Positions 26,903 through 35,813 of a stretch of DNA of 64,000 nt are shown piece after piece. Both the position numbers and the translations under genes were made by a program. Below the pieces are notes generated by a model. It was not told where the DNA came from and did no database searches. It worked only from the letters and a program-made list of their open reading frames with translations. This DNA is from Lachnospiraceae bacterium (GTDB taxonomy: Bacteria > Bacillota > Clostridia > Lachnospirales > Lachnospiraceae): NCBI GenBank assembly GCA_017408735.1, contig JAFQUB010000022.1:1-64000 (forward strand), given 5' to 3'. How positions within the stretch are numbered: the first letter of the stretch is position 1; every line of letters begins with the position of its first letter.

Positions 26903-27750
26903 TGGAGCTTTGGTATACAGACCAGCATACGAAAAACGTAAGATTTTCTATGAAGGTAAAAGAACAGATTGCTACCTGTGAAAGCGAATTTCAAAGAATT
27001 GATATTTTACAGACAGAAGAATTTGGAAAAGTATTGGTATTAGACGGGGAATTAATGATTACCCAGAAGGACGAATTTATCTACCACGAAATGGTTACCC
27101 ATGTGCCGATGGCAGTTCACCCAAATGTGAAAAATGTGCTGGTGATTGGGGCAGGTGATGGCGGAACTATCCGAGAATTAGTGAAATACGACAGCATTGA
27201 ACGAATCGATATGGTAGAGATTGACAAAAAAGTAACAGATATGTGCATGGAATATTTTCAGGAAACAGCCTGTGGACTTTCCGACCGTAGAGTGCATATG
27301 TATTTCGAAGAAGAATTAAGATATGTAAGACAGCAGCACGATAAGTATGATTTGATTATAGTGGATTGTGCTGACCCTTACGGACCGGCAGAGGGATTGT
27401 TTACCAAAGAATTTTACGGTACTTGTTTTAAGGCATTACATGAGGATGGGATTTTGATTAATCAGCATGAAAGCCCTTATTACAGCGAGCATTCCAGAAC
27501 AGTGCAGAAAGCACATGCACATATTCAGGCGGTGTTTCCGTATAGTACGGTGTATCAGTGTCATATTCCGTCCTATCCGTCAGGACACTGGCTGTTTGGA
27601 TTTGCTTCTAAGGTATATGACCCGATTAAGGATTTAAAAGAAGAAAAATGGAATCAACTTGGTTTGGAAACCAAATATTATAATACAGATTTACATAAGG
27701 GAAGTTTTTATCTTCCGAATTATGTTATGAAATTATTAGGAATGAAATAA
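26902..27750 (+). CDS. speE: Polyamine aminopropyltransferase (spermidine synthase)
   Basis: 282 residues, ATG 26902. Transfers an aminopropyl group from decarboxylated SAM to putrescine. Motifs: DGELMITQKDEFIYHEM, VLVIGAGDGGTIREL for nucleotide binding, MVEIDKKV and VDCADPYGPAEGLF with the catalytic Asp. No speD (SAM decarboxylase) is in the window. The two downstream genes supply an alternative carboxy-polyamine route, so the real reaction here deserves caution. Confidence 0.93.
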   Translation: MELWYTDQHTKNVRFSMKVKEQIATCESEFQRIDILQTEEFGKVLVLDGELMITQKDEFIYHEMVTHVPMAVHPNVKNVLVIGAGDGGTIRELVKYDSIERIDMVEIDKKVTDMCMEYFQETACGLSDRRVHMYFEEELRYVRQQHDKYDLIIVDCADPYGPAEGLFTKEFYGTCFKALHEDGILINQHESPYYSEHSRTVQKAHAHIQAVFPYSTVYQCHIPSYPSGHWLFGFASKVYDPIKDLKEEKWNQLGLETKYYNTDLHKGSFYLPNYVMKLLGMK

Positions 27751-27761
27751 GGAGAGAAAAA

Positions 27762-28961
27762 ATGGGAAAAGCGTTAATTATCGGAGCAGGCGGAGTTGCC
27801 AGTGTAGTAGTTCATAAATGTTGCCAGAATAGTGAAGTGTTTGAAGAGATTTGTATTGCAAGCCGTACTAAGTCAAAATGTGATGCATTAAAAGAGAAGT
27901 TAGACGGCGGAAAGACAAAGATTACCACAGCACAGGTAGATGCAGACAAGGTAGAAGAACTGGTTGCATTAATCAATGATTTCAAACCGGATATTGTTAT
28001 CAATGTGGCACTGCCATATCAGGATTTAACCATTATGGATGCCTGCTTAGAAACTAAGACTGACTACATGGATACTGCAAACTACGAGCCGTTAGATACT
28101 GCAAAGTTTGAATACAGCTGGCAGTGGGCTTATCGTGAAAAATTTGAAAAAGCAGGAATCACAGCTCTGTTAGGCTGTGGATTTGACCCGGGTGTTACAG
28201 GGGTATTCTCTGCGTATGCGGCAAAGCATTATTTTGATGAAATCAATTATATTGATATCTTAGATTGCAACGGTGGTGACCATGGTTATCCATTTGCAAC
28301 AAACTTTAATCCGGAAATCAATATCCGTGAAGTTTCCGCTAAGGGAAGCTACTGGGAAAATGGCGACTGGGTTGAAACAGAACCAATGGAAATTAAGAGA
28401 GTTTACAATTTTCCGGAAGTTGGGGAAAAAGATATGTATCTGCTTCACCATGAAGAATTGGAATCTTTAGGAATCAACATCAAAGGAATCAAGAGAATCC
28501 GTTTCTTTATGACATTTGGACAGAGCTATCTGACACATTTGAAATGTCTGGAAAATGTAGGTATGACTTCCATCGAACCAATTGAATTTGAAGGACAGCA
28601 GATTGTACCATTACAGTTTTTAAAGGCAGTACTTCCGGACCCTGCATCTTTGGGATCTAGAACGGTAGGAAAAACAAACATCGGTTGTATTTTCCAGGGA
28701 AAGAAAGATGGAGAAGAAAAAACTTACTATGTATACAATGTATGCGACCATCAGGAATGTTACAAGGAAGTTGGCTCACAGGCCATTTCTTATACTACAG
28801 GTGTACCGGCAATGATTGGAGCAATGATGGTAATGACCGGAAAATGGAAAAAACCGGGTGTATACAATGTAGAAGAATTTGATCCGGATCCATTTATGGA
28901 AGCGCTAAATAAATGGGGACTGCCTTGGCAGGAAGATTTTAATCCGGTGTTGGTAGATTAG
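27762..28961 (+). CDS. Saccharopine dehydrogenase family; carboxynorspermidine/carboxyspermidine synthase
   Basis: 399 residues, ATG 27762 behind AAGGAGAG. It begins with a Rossmann motif (ALIIGAGGVASVV) and has the family segment LLGCGFDPGVTGVF. Together with nspC downstream it would reductively condense putrescine or diaminopropane with aspartate semialdehyde and then decarboxylate. Location in the polyamine cluster supports this over lysine metabolism. Ends 16 bases before element C. Confidence 0.88.
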   Translation: MGKALIIGAGGVASVVVHKCCQNSEVFEEICIASRTKSKCDALKEKLDGGKTKITTAQVDADKVEELVALINDFKPDIVINVALPYQDLTIMDACLETKTDYMDTANYEPLDTAKFEYSWQWAYREKFEKAGITALLGCGFDPGVTGVFSAYAAKHYFDEINYIDILDCNGGDHGYPFATNFNPEINIREVSAKGSYWENGDWVETEPMEIKRVYNFPEVGEKDMYLLHHEELESLGINIKGIKRIRFFMTFGQSYLTHLKCLENVGMTSIEPIEFEGQQIVPLQFLKAVLPDPASLGSRTVGKTNIGCIFQGKKDGEEKTYYVYNVCDHQECYKEVGSQAISYTTGVPAMIGAMMVMTGKWKKPGVYNVEEFDPDPFMEALNKWGLPWQEDFNPVLVD

Positions 28962-28976
28962 GAATTTAAAATAGGA

Positions 28977-29045
28977 TTGGCAATGAGGACGAAAAGAGTC
29001 CGGCAATTTCTGAGAAGCCGCCGGACTCTTTTTCGTTATGGCGTT
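28977..29045. terminator. Element C: short hairpin related to element B, in reverse orientation
   Basis: Thirteen-base arms (28992-29004 and 29020-29032) with a 15-base loop and T-runs on both strands make a bidirectional terminator. The sequence TTGGCAATGAGGACG (28977-28991) plus AGAGTCCGGCAAT is the reverse complement of the right side of element B (62070-62100), with only small changes. So C is a B-like element without the large inner domain, lying in the opposite direction. It separates the dehydrogenase gene from nspC. Confidence 0.75.
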
Positions 29046-29068
29046 TTTTATTGAGAAAGGAAAGTAAC

Positions 29069-30226
29069 ATGACAGAGTTTGATATTGATATTAGGAATAT
29101 TACTACGCCATGCTATTTGGTGGATGAGAGGTTGTTGCAGAAGAATATGGAAGTTTTGAAGTCTGTGTCAGACAAAACCGGATGCCGGATTCTTTTGGCT
29201 CAGAAGGCGTTTTCCATGTTTTCCATGTATCCAATGATGAGTAAGTATCTAGCAGGAACTACCGCTAGTTCTTTGTTTGAGGCGAAACTTGGAAAAGAGG
29301 AATTTGGTGGAGAAACACATATTTTTGCGCCGGCTTATAAAGAAAGCGAAATGGATGAAATTATAAGGTTATGCGACCATATCGTATTTAATTCTTTTTC
29401 ACAGTGGAAACGCTTTAAAGATAAGGTGTTAAATGCCAGAAAAGCAGGGAAGAAATTAGAATGTGGTATTCGTATTAATCCGGAATATGCGGAAATTGAA
29501 ACAGATATTTATAATCCATGCTTTATCGGTTCACGTCTGGGTACTACGTTAAAAGCTTTTGAGGAGAACCTGGATTTGGAAGGAATTGACGGACTTCATT
29601 TCCATACTATGTGTGAACAGAATTCCGATACCTTAGAGCGTACTTTGAAAGTTGTGGAAGAAAAATTTGGAAAATACATGAAGGATATGAAGTGGATTAA
29701 TTTTGGAGGCGGTCACCATATTACCAGAAAGGATTATGATGTGGAACGTTTGATATCCTGCATCAATCATATTCAGGAGACATACGATGTGCAGGTTTAT
29801 TTAGAACCGGGAGAAGCTACCGCATTAAATACCGGATATCTGGTGGCAGAAGTGCTGGAACTTTCCGAAAATGGAATGAATCTTGCGATACTAGACACCT
29901 CTGCAGCATGTCATATGCCGGATGTGTTAGAAATGCCTTACCGCCCGGAAATTATCGGAGCAGGAAAACCGGGTGAAAAAGAATACACTTACCGTTTCGG
30001 GGGACCAACCTGCCTTGCAGGAGATATTATAGGAGATTATTCCTTTGATAAGCCATTAGAAATCGGTCAAAAACTGGTATTCACAGATATGTCTCATTAT
30101 ACTATGGTAAAGAATAATACGTTTAATGGGATTAATTTGCCAACGATTTTAAGTTATAATGAAAATGAAAAAATTAAGGAAATCAGAAGATTTTCTTATG
30201 CAGATTTTAAAGGCAGGCTTTCATAA
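29069..30226 (+). CDS. nspC: Carboxynorspermidine decarboxylase
   Basis: About 385 residues; ATG 29069 was chosen because GAAAGGAAAG precedes it (an in-frame TTG lies 18 bases upstream). An alanine-racemase-fold PLP enzyme: PLP-lysine in LLAQKAFSMFS, GLHFHTMCEQ, NFGGGHHITRKDYD, YLEPGEA and the Cys-containing CHMPDVLEMPYRP of the family. Last gene of the polyamine run. Its first 29 codons end in G or T 26 times, an extreme local bias next to element C. Confidence 0.92.
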   Translation: MTEFDIDIRNITTPCYLVDERLLQKNMEVLKSVSDKTGCRILLAQKAFSMFSMYPMMSKYLAGTTASSLFEAKLGKEEFGGETHIFAPAYKESEMDEIIRLCDHIVFNSFSQWKRFKDKVLNARKAGKKLECGIRINPEYAEIETDIYNPCFIGSRLGTTLKAFEENLDLEGIDGLHFHTMCEQNSDTLERTLKVVEEKFGKYMKDMKWINFGGGHHITRKDYDVERLISCINHIQETYDVQVYLEPGEATALNTGYLVAEVLELSENGMNLAILDTSAACHMPDVLEMPYRPEIIGAGKPGEKEYTYRFGGPTCLAGDIIGDYSFDKPLEIGQKLVFTDMSHYTMVKNNTFNGINLPTILSYNENEKIKEIRRFSYADFKGRLS

Positions 30227-30250
30227 TATAGAATAGGTTACGATTCAGAC

Positions 30251-30325
30251 TTATTGGTTGACAGGACGTTCCTGTGTTTGATATGGACGTCTTATCTAAC
30301 GGAAAAACATGAATTGCACCAATAA
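30251..30325. other. 75-base three-way-junction-like structure after nspC
   Basis: TTATTGGT (30251-30258) pairs with ACCAATAA (30318-30325), enclosing two small hairpins: ACAGG/CCTGT (30261-30275) and GATA/TATC (30280-30296). Both hairpin tips carry GGACGT. The string GACAGGACGT also occurs in element A (25218-25227). There is no T-run. It may be a terminator substitute or another repeat; function unknown. Confidence 0.4.
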
Positions 30326-30349
30326 ATGCCAATCTTTATTCAAAAAAAG

Positions 30350-30378
30350 TTTACACAACGTTCAAATTATGATATGCT
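30350..30378 (+). promoter_or_regulatory. Predicted promoter of the cdaA-region operon
   Basis: TTTACA (30350-30355), a 17-base spacer and TATGCT (30373-30378) lie 69 bases before the first gene of the following block. Confidence 0.6.
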
Positions 30379-30446
30379 TTAAAAGTGGGTGTCTATGAGT
30401 AATTACTTGTAGGCATATTCGAAAGATTGCGGAAACGGGGAGAATT

Positions 30447-30839
30447 ATGGTAAATGAAAATAAAATTAAGCTGATGACAAAGCTTGCGGTTTATGAACAG
30501 GGAGAAGGAAAAAAGATGCTTCCTGTGATGCAGTATTTTCAGAGCGATTATATTATTTTTAATGTAATTAAAACAGTTATCAGTGTGACAATTGCTTATG
30601 GAACGATTTTATTAATCGCTGGTGTGTTAAGCAGTCAGTATCTTATGGAAAATATTCATAAGATGAGTATAGAACAGTTGATAGGAAGAATAATTTTTGG
30701 ATATATTGTGGTACTGGCGGTGTATTTGACTATAGCATTGGTTGTATACACTAAACGGTATGCAAAAGCAAAGAAAAGTGTTAAAAAGTACTACAATCAG
30801 TTAAAAAAACTGGGTTCTTATTATGATGATAAGGAATAA
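30447..30839 (+). CDS. Two-helix membrane protein, function unknown
   Basis: 130 residues, ATG 30447 behind GGGGAG. A charged N-terminal helix (residues 1-28), two hydrophobic segments (about 36-60 and 80-100) and a basic C-terminal coil (KRYAKAKKSVKKYYNQLKK). No family recognised. Short spacing to the next membrane-protein gene and then to cdaA suggests one transcript. Confidence 0.7.
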   Translation: MVNENKIKLMTKLAVYEQGEGKKMLPVMQYFQSDYIIFNVIKTVISVTIAYGTILLIAGVLSSQYLMENIHKMSIEQLIGRIIFGYIVVLAVYLTIALVVYTKRYAKAKKSVKKYYNQLKKLGSYYDDKE

Positions 30840-30874
30840 GATAAATTTGATTTAATGTGGGAGGAAGTTACTAG

Positions 30875-31804
30875 ATGTCAGGTTTGCTTGAATTGAGAGA
30901 AAAACTGAAAGAATTTTACGGAAAAAATGAAATGTATATCACTCCGGTATTGAAGTTTGTCCTTGCAATGGTATTGCTTTTTGCTATTAATGCTAAAATG
31001 GGATATATGAGTGCTTTGGGAAATCCGATTGTGATTTTAGTACTGGCGTTAGTATGTGCATTTTTACCAACCAATACTACTGTGATAGTATGTTGTATAT
31101 ATATTATAGCAAATGCCTATGCTCTTTCACTGGAAGTAGCAGTTGTAGGAGTGATTTTAGTATTCTTAATGTTCTTATTGTATTTTCGTTTTTCGCCAAA
31201 GGATGCCTGTGTGGTATTATTGGTTCCATTGGCATTTGTATTAAAAATTCCATACGCAGCACCAGTGTTAATTGGACTTATGGCAACACCACTTTCCATG
31301 GTTTCCATGTGTTTTGGAGTTATTATGTATTATTATGTATCATATGTGGGTGGAAATGCAGGTATATTATCAGCAGCAAGTTCTGATATGATTTCTAAAA
31401 TAAGTATGATTTTTGCAAGTATGTTGTCAGATAAAATGATGATGTTAATTTTAATTTCCTTTATGGCCACTATAGTGGTTACCTATTTGATTAAAAGATT
31501 AAACATTGATTATGTGTGGAATACGGCAGCTATTGTTGGAACGTTAACAAATCTTCTGATTTTACTGGTGGGAGAGTTCATGTTGAATGCGGCAAATGCC
31601 ATCGCAGGTATGTTGATTTCAATGCTAGTCTCCGCCGTGATTGTATATGTGGCACAGTTTTTCAAGTTTAGTGTGGATTATACCAGAACGGAGTATGTGC
31701 AGTTTGAAGATGACGAGTATTACTACTATGTAAAAGCGGTACCAAAGATGACAGTAAGTGCATCTTCTAAGAAAGTACAGAGAATTAACCCACAGAAAAG
31801 ATAA
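30875..31804 (+). CDS. Polytopic membrane protein upstream of cdaA
   Basis: 309 residues, ATG 30875 behind GGGAGG. Seven to nine hydrophobic helices from residue 25 to 265, with almost no polar loops, then an acidic/aromatic cytoplasmic tail (VQFEDDEYYYYVKAVPK) and a basic end. I do not recognise a transporter motif. Its place directly before cdaA, 36 bases away, suggests a role in c-di-AMP or envelope homeostasis. Confidence 0.75.
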   Translation: MSGLLELREKLKEFYGKNEMYITPVLKFVLAMVLLFAINAKMGYMSALGNPIVILVLALVCAFLPTNTTVIVCCIYIIANAYALSLEVAVVGVILVFLMFLLYFRFSPKDACVVLLVPLAFVLKIPYAAPVLIGLMATPLSMVSMCFGVIMYYYVSYVGGNAGILSAASSDMISKISMIFASMLSDKMMMLILISFMATIVVTYLIKRLNIDYVWNTAAIVGTLTNLLILLVGEFMLNAANAIAGMLISMLVSAVIVYVAQFFKFSVDYTRTEYVQFEDDEYYYYVKAVPKMTVSASSKKVQRINPQKR

Positions 31805-31840
31805 AATGAATTAAAAAATATTGTGTAAGGAAGTGAAACT

Positions 31841-32725
31841 GTGGAGTTTTTAACTACATTTTATGAAAACAATTTATATTGGCTGTCTATGCCCAGTATT
31901 ACAGTAATTGATATTGTGGAAATTGCCATTCTTGCATTTTTCGTGTATCAGATTCTTTTGTGGATTAAAAACTCAAAAGCATGGTTTTTGTTGAAAGGCA
32001 TTATCATTATTCTTGTGTTTGTAATGATTGCTGTAGTGTTCGAGATGAATACCATTTTATGGATATTTAAGAGCATAGTAAGCATTGGAATTACAGCGGT
32101 AGTAATTGTATTCCAGCCTGAATTGCGCCGTGCTTTGGAACAGCTGGGAAGAAAGAAATTTCTTTTCAATTGGTTTGCGTTTGATAGCTCTAAAAATGCA
32201 GAAGAACGTTTTTCTGACAAGACAGTAAACGAAATTGTGAAAGCTTCCTTTGATATGGGAAAAGTAAAAACAGGGGCGTTGATTGTAATTGAGAGAGAAC
32301 TTTCATTGGCAGAGTATGAAAGAACTGGAATTGAAGTAGATGCACTGGTGAGCAGTCAGTTACTGATTAATATTTTTGAACATAACACTCCATTACATGA
32401 TGGTGCAGTGATTATCCGAGGTAACAGAATTGTATCTGCAACCTGCTATCTGCCACTGTCAGATAATATGGAGTTAAGCAAAGCACTGGGAACAAGACAC
32501 AGAGCCGGTGTGGGAATTAGTGAAGTGACAGACTCTATGACCATTATTGTTTCTGAAGAAACAGGTCGTGTTTCAGTAGCTAATTCAGGAAAGTTGTATG
32601 TGAATTTAGAGCCGAATGAGCTAAAGGAAATGCTTCAGAAGGCACAGGATAAGGTAAGTGAAGATAAAAAGTTCAAATTGTGGAAGGGACGGCTGAAGAA
32701 CCATGAAAAAGTGGATAACAAATAA
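31841..32725 (+). CDS. cdaA: Diadenylate cyclase CdaA (c-di-AMP synthase)
   Basis: 294 residues from GTG 31841 with AAGGAAG upstream. Makes c-di-AMP from two ATP. Three N-terminal transmembrane helices (about residues 18-85) are followed by the DAC domain with both catalytic motifs, DGA in PLHDGAVII and RHR in LGTRHRAGVG. The GALIVIEREL strand is also present. The 3' end overlaps ybbR/cdaR by 23 bases. The order cdaA-cdaR-glmM is the classic Firmicutes arrangement in which CdaR and GlmM modulate CdaA. Confidence 0.96.
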   Translation: MEFLTTFYENNLYWLSMPSITVIDIVEIAILAFFVYQILLWIKNSKAWFLLKGIIIILVFVMIAVVFEMNTILWIFKSIVSIGITAVVIVFQPELRRALEQLGRKKFLFNWFAFDSSKNAEERFSDKTVNEIVKASFDMGKVKTGALIVIERELSLAEYERTGIEVDALVSSQLLINIFEHNTPLHDGAVIIRGNRIVSATCYLPLSDNMELSKALGTRHRAGVGISEVTDSMTIIVSEETGRVSVANSGKLYVNLEPNELKEMLQKAQDKVSEDKKFKLWKGRLKNHEKVDNK

Positions 32726-34049
32726 TACCGGGTTAAAAGTCGTATCTATAGTGTTTGCACTTATGCTATGGCTGATAGTTGTAAATATCGACAACCCTAC
32801 TACGAAAAGAGAATTTACCAATGTACAGGTAGAACTTACCAATGAGAATGCTATTACAGATAAAGAAAAAGTATGCTCCGTTATAGATAACAGTAATGTC
32901 ATTACCATTACTGTGCGTGGGCCAAGAAATGTTGTGGAATCTTTAAGTGCTTCCGATTTTAAGGCGACAGCGGATTTGCGCGAATTGACAGAGTTTGAGT
33001 TTGTGCCAATTGAAATTCAGCCTTTAAGATATAAAGACAAATTAACCAGTGTGGAAAGTCGTACAAAAAATGTAAAGGTAAATATTGAAGAATTGTCTGT
33101 AAAGCAGTTTGCAATTCGGGCAAGTGTTGTTGGAACACCGGCAGAAGGATATGCAGTTGGAAAGAAAATTTTGTCGCAGAATATTGTGAAGATTAATGGT
33201 CCTGTATCTATTATGTCGACCATCAACCGGGTTGTGGCAGAAGTGAATGTGTCTGATATGTCATCAGATATCAGCACTCCGGTAAGCCTTACAGTGTATG
33301 ATGGAAATGATAGGCCTATCGATATTTCTAGACTAAAATTGAGTGTAGACAGCGTTAATGTAAATGTGGAAATGCTGAAAACCAAAGAAGTTCCTATTCG
33401 TGCAGGGACTGTAGGAACACCGACAGAGGGCTATCGTGTTTTAGGTGATGTGGTTTGTGCACCGGAAACGGTTGTGATTGCAGCGAAAGAAAAAGTATTA
33501 TCCGGAATTAATGAAATACGTATACCGGATGAAGCAATAGATGTTACAGATTTAAGTGAAAGTTTTGAGAAGATAATTGATATTAGTGAGCATTTGCCGG
33601 AAGACGTAACGTTGATTAGTGAACCGGAATTTTTAGCAACGGTAAGTATTGAAAAGATGGAGAGCAAAGAACTGTTATATCCAATTACATCAATTTCTAT
33701 CGAAAATCTGGCAGATAAATATAAAACCATTTATACAAATTTTGATCCTTTGAAAATTCTGGTATGGGGAACTAAAGAAAAACTTCAGGATTTGGAAAAT
33801 GCAGATATGACAGTTATGCTGGATTTGAGCAACATTGAAGAGCCGGGAAATTATACTGTTCCGGTGCTTATTAATCTGCCGGAAGGATATACTGTTTTTG
33901 ACGAATATACTGTAGAAATACATGTATATGAAGGAACTTTAGATTATTCGGAAATAGCGGCTCAGGCAGCAAATACAGGTGGAGCAACAGATAAGAAAAC
34001 TGAAAATTCAACATATAAAAATAGTAATGAGGGCAATTCAGAAGAATAG
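32703..34049 (+). CDS. cdaR: YbbR-domain protein CdaR, regulator of CdaA
   Basis: 448 residues, ATG 32703. One N-terminal transmembrane helix (LKVVSIVFALMLWLIVVNID) then a run of extracytoplasmic YbbR beta-repeats, seen in recurring segments such as VVGTPAEGYAVG and TVGTPTEGYRVLG. A Ser/Thr/Asn-rich tail follows. It binds and tunes CdaA at the membrane. The stop lies just before glmM. Confidence 0.93.
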   Translation: MKKWITNNTGLKVVSIVFALMLWLIVVNIDNPTTKREFTNVQVELTNENAITDKEKVCSVIDNSNVITITVRGPRNVVESLSASDFKATADLRELTEFEFVPIEIQPLRYKDKLTSVESRTKNVKVNIEELSVKQFAIRASVVGTPAEGYAVGKKILSQNIVKINGPVSIMSTINRVVAEVNVSDMSSDISTPVSLTVYDGNDRPIDISRLKLSVDSVNVNVEMLKTKEVPIRAGTVGTPTEGYRVLGDVVCAPETVVIAAKEKVLSGINEIRIPDEAIDVTDLSESFEKIIDISEHLPEDVTLISEPEFLATVSIEKMESKELLYPITSISIENLADKYKTIYTNFDPLKILVWGTKEKLQDLENADMTVMLDLSNIEEPGNYTVPVLINLPEGYTVFDEYTVEIHVYEGTLDYSEIAAQAANTGGATDKKTENSTYKNSNEGNSEE

Positions 34050-34066
34050 TGCCTATGGAGGAAATT

Positions 34067-35416
34067 ATGGGAAGATTATTTGGAACAGATGGTGTAAGAG
34101 GTGTTGCTAATGATGAATTGACACCAAAACTTGCTATGGAATTAGGTCAGGCAGGTGCTTACGTATTAACAAAAGAAAACGCACACAAACCAACAATTAT
34201 TGTTGGCTGTGATACAAGAATTTCCGGCGGTATGTTAGCCAATGCATTGATGGCAGGGATATGTTCTGTGGGAGCCAATGCAGTATATGTGGGCGTAGTG
34301 CCTACACCGGCAGTAGCATATTTGACCAGAGCTTATGGTGTAGATGCAGGAGTTGTCATTTCCGCATCCCACAATCCGGTAGAATTTAACGGTATTAAGT
34401 TTTTTAACAGTGAAGGTTATAAACTGTCTGATGAATTAGAAGATGAAATTGAAGCATTGATTCATAACGGTATGGAAGGTGTTACATTCCCAACTGGTAA
34501 GGATGTTGGAAAGGTAAAATACCGTATGGATGCCAGTGAGGATTATATAACATTTGCAAGAAATTCTGTAAATGTAGACTTGACCGGTATGCGTATGGTT
34601 GTGGACTGTGCGGAAGGTGCTTCATATTACACTGCCATTGAAACGTTAAGAGAATTAGGTGCGGATGTAGTACCAATTCATGCAAATCCGGATGGTACAA
34701 ATATTAATGATAAATGCGGTTCTACCCATATGGAAGAATTGATGCGTCGTGTAGTGGAAGAAAAGGCAGTGGTAGGTCTTGCTTTTGACGGAGATGCGGA
34801 TCGCCTTCTTGCAGTAGATGAGCAGGGAAATATGGTAGATGGTGACCAGTTAATGGCAATCTGTGGAAATTATATGAAGTCACAGGGAAAACTAAAGAAA
34901 GATACTATTGTGGCGACTGTTATGAGTAATCTTGGCTTTTTCCTGATGGGAGAAGAAAAAGGAATTACCATTGAAAAAACCAAAGTTGGTGACCGTTATG
35001 TGTTAGAGCACATGAAAGAAATAGGTGCCAATATAGGTGGAGAACAGTCAGGGCATATTATTTTCTTGGATGAGAATACTACTGGTGATGGATTATTAAG
35101 CGCACTTCATTTGCTGGAAGTTATGGTGAAAACGAAAAAGCCATTATCAGAGCTGGCAAAAGTTATGGAAGTACTTCCACAGGCATTGATAAATGCGAAA
35201 GTTCCAAATGACAAGAAAGAAAGCTATATGGAATATCCGGAAATTGCAAAAGCGATTGAAGAACTGGAACGGAAGTTTGCTGGAAAAGGCAGAGTTTTAA
35301 TCAGACCATCCGGTACTGAACCGTTGGTGCGTGTTATGATTGAAGGAAAAGACCAGAAAGTTATTGAAGAAGAAGCTAAAAAGCTGGCAGATTTGATTAT
35401 GAAGACAATTGCTTAA
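34067..35416 (+). CDS. glmM: Phosphoglucosamine mutase
   Basis: 449 residues; ATG 34067 was chosen over an upstream in-frame GTG because GGAGG precedes it and the family starts GRLFGTDGVRG. Converts glucosamine-6-P to glucosamine-1-P for UDP-GlcNAc. Active-site phosphoserine in VVISASHNPVEFNG; metal loop in LAFDGDADRLLA; sugar loop GGEQSGHI; phosphate loop RPSGTEPLVRVM. GlmM is also known to inhibit CdaA, which fits the operon. Confidence 0.97.
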   Translation: MGRLFGTDGVRGVANDELTPKLAMELGQAGAYVLTKENAHKPTIIVGCDTRISGGMLANALMAGICSVGANAVYVGVVPTPAVAYLTRAYGVDAGVVISASHNPVEFNGIKFFNSEGYKLSDELEDEIEALIHNGMEGVTFPTGKDVGKVKYRMDASEDYITFARNSVNVDLTGMRMVVDCAEGASYYTAIETLRELGADVVPIHANPDGTNINDKCGSTHMEELMRRVVEEKAVVGLAFDGDADRLLAVDEQGNMVDGDQLMAICGNYMKSQGKLKKDTIVATVMSNLGFFLMGEEKGITIEKTKVGDRYVLEHMKEIGANIGGEQSGHIIFLDENTTGDGLLSALHLLEVMVKTKKPLSELAKVMEVLPQALINAKVPNDKKESYMEYPEIAKAIEELERKFAGKGRVLIRPSGTEPLVRVMIEGKDQKVIEEEAKKLADLIMKTIA

Positions 35417-35460
35417 GATACATAGAACTTAAGATAAATAGAAATGGAGGAAATGCCAAC

Positions 35461-35727
35461 ATGGTAAGCCAGAAAGTTGTAATAAAAAATCCAACAGGGC
35501 TGCATTTGCGCCCGGCAGGTATTTTGTGTAAGGAAGCAATGAAATACAAATCAATTACGACCTTCACATTTCGTGATAATACAGCGAATGCAAAAAGTGT
35601 ATTAAGTGTGTTAGGAGCCTGTGTAAAGAATGGTGATGAGATTGAATTTGTATGTGAGGGTGAAGATGAAGAAGAAGCTTTAAAAGGGCTTGTTGAGGCA
35701 GTGGAATCCGGACTTGGAGAATTTTAA
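35461..35727 (+). CDS. ptsH: HPr-family phosphocarrier protein
   Basis: 88 residues, ATG 35461 behind GGAGG. The active His lies in NPTGLHLRPAG (usually GLHARPA), and the regulatory Ser (HPr kinase site) is in NAKSVLSVLG. So both PTS phosphotransfer and catabolite control are possible. It could be a Crh- or PTS-type HPr. It follows glmM by 44 bases and ends at a strong hairpin. Confidence 0.92.
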   Translation: MVSQKVVIKNPTGLHLRPAGILCKEAMKYKSITTFTFRDNTANAKSVLSVLGACVKNGDEIEFVCEGEDEEEALKGLVEAVESGLGEF

Positions 35728-35746
35728 GAAAACAGGAAGTAGTCGT

Positions 35747-35783
35747 AACTACAGCCACGCAATGCGTGGCTGTAGTTCATTTC
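35747..35783 (+). terminator. Strong hairpin after ptsH
   Basis: Fourteen-base perfect arms (35747-35760 and 35764-35777) with a three-base loop. Only a weak T-run follows (CATTTC). It ends the cdaA-glmM-ptsH block. Confidence 0.75.
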
Positions 35784-35813
35784 AGCTATGGTATATAAGA
35801 AAGGGAAACCGTT

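Noticed and set aside
30251-30325. Guanidine-II (mini-ykkC) riboswitch, because of two hairpins with ACG-containing loops
   Set aside because: The loops read ACGT rather than ACGR, the flanking pairs do not fit, and the predicted promoter of the next gene lies downstream of the structure.
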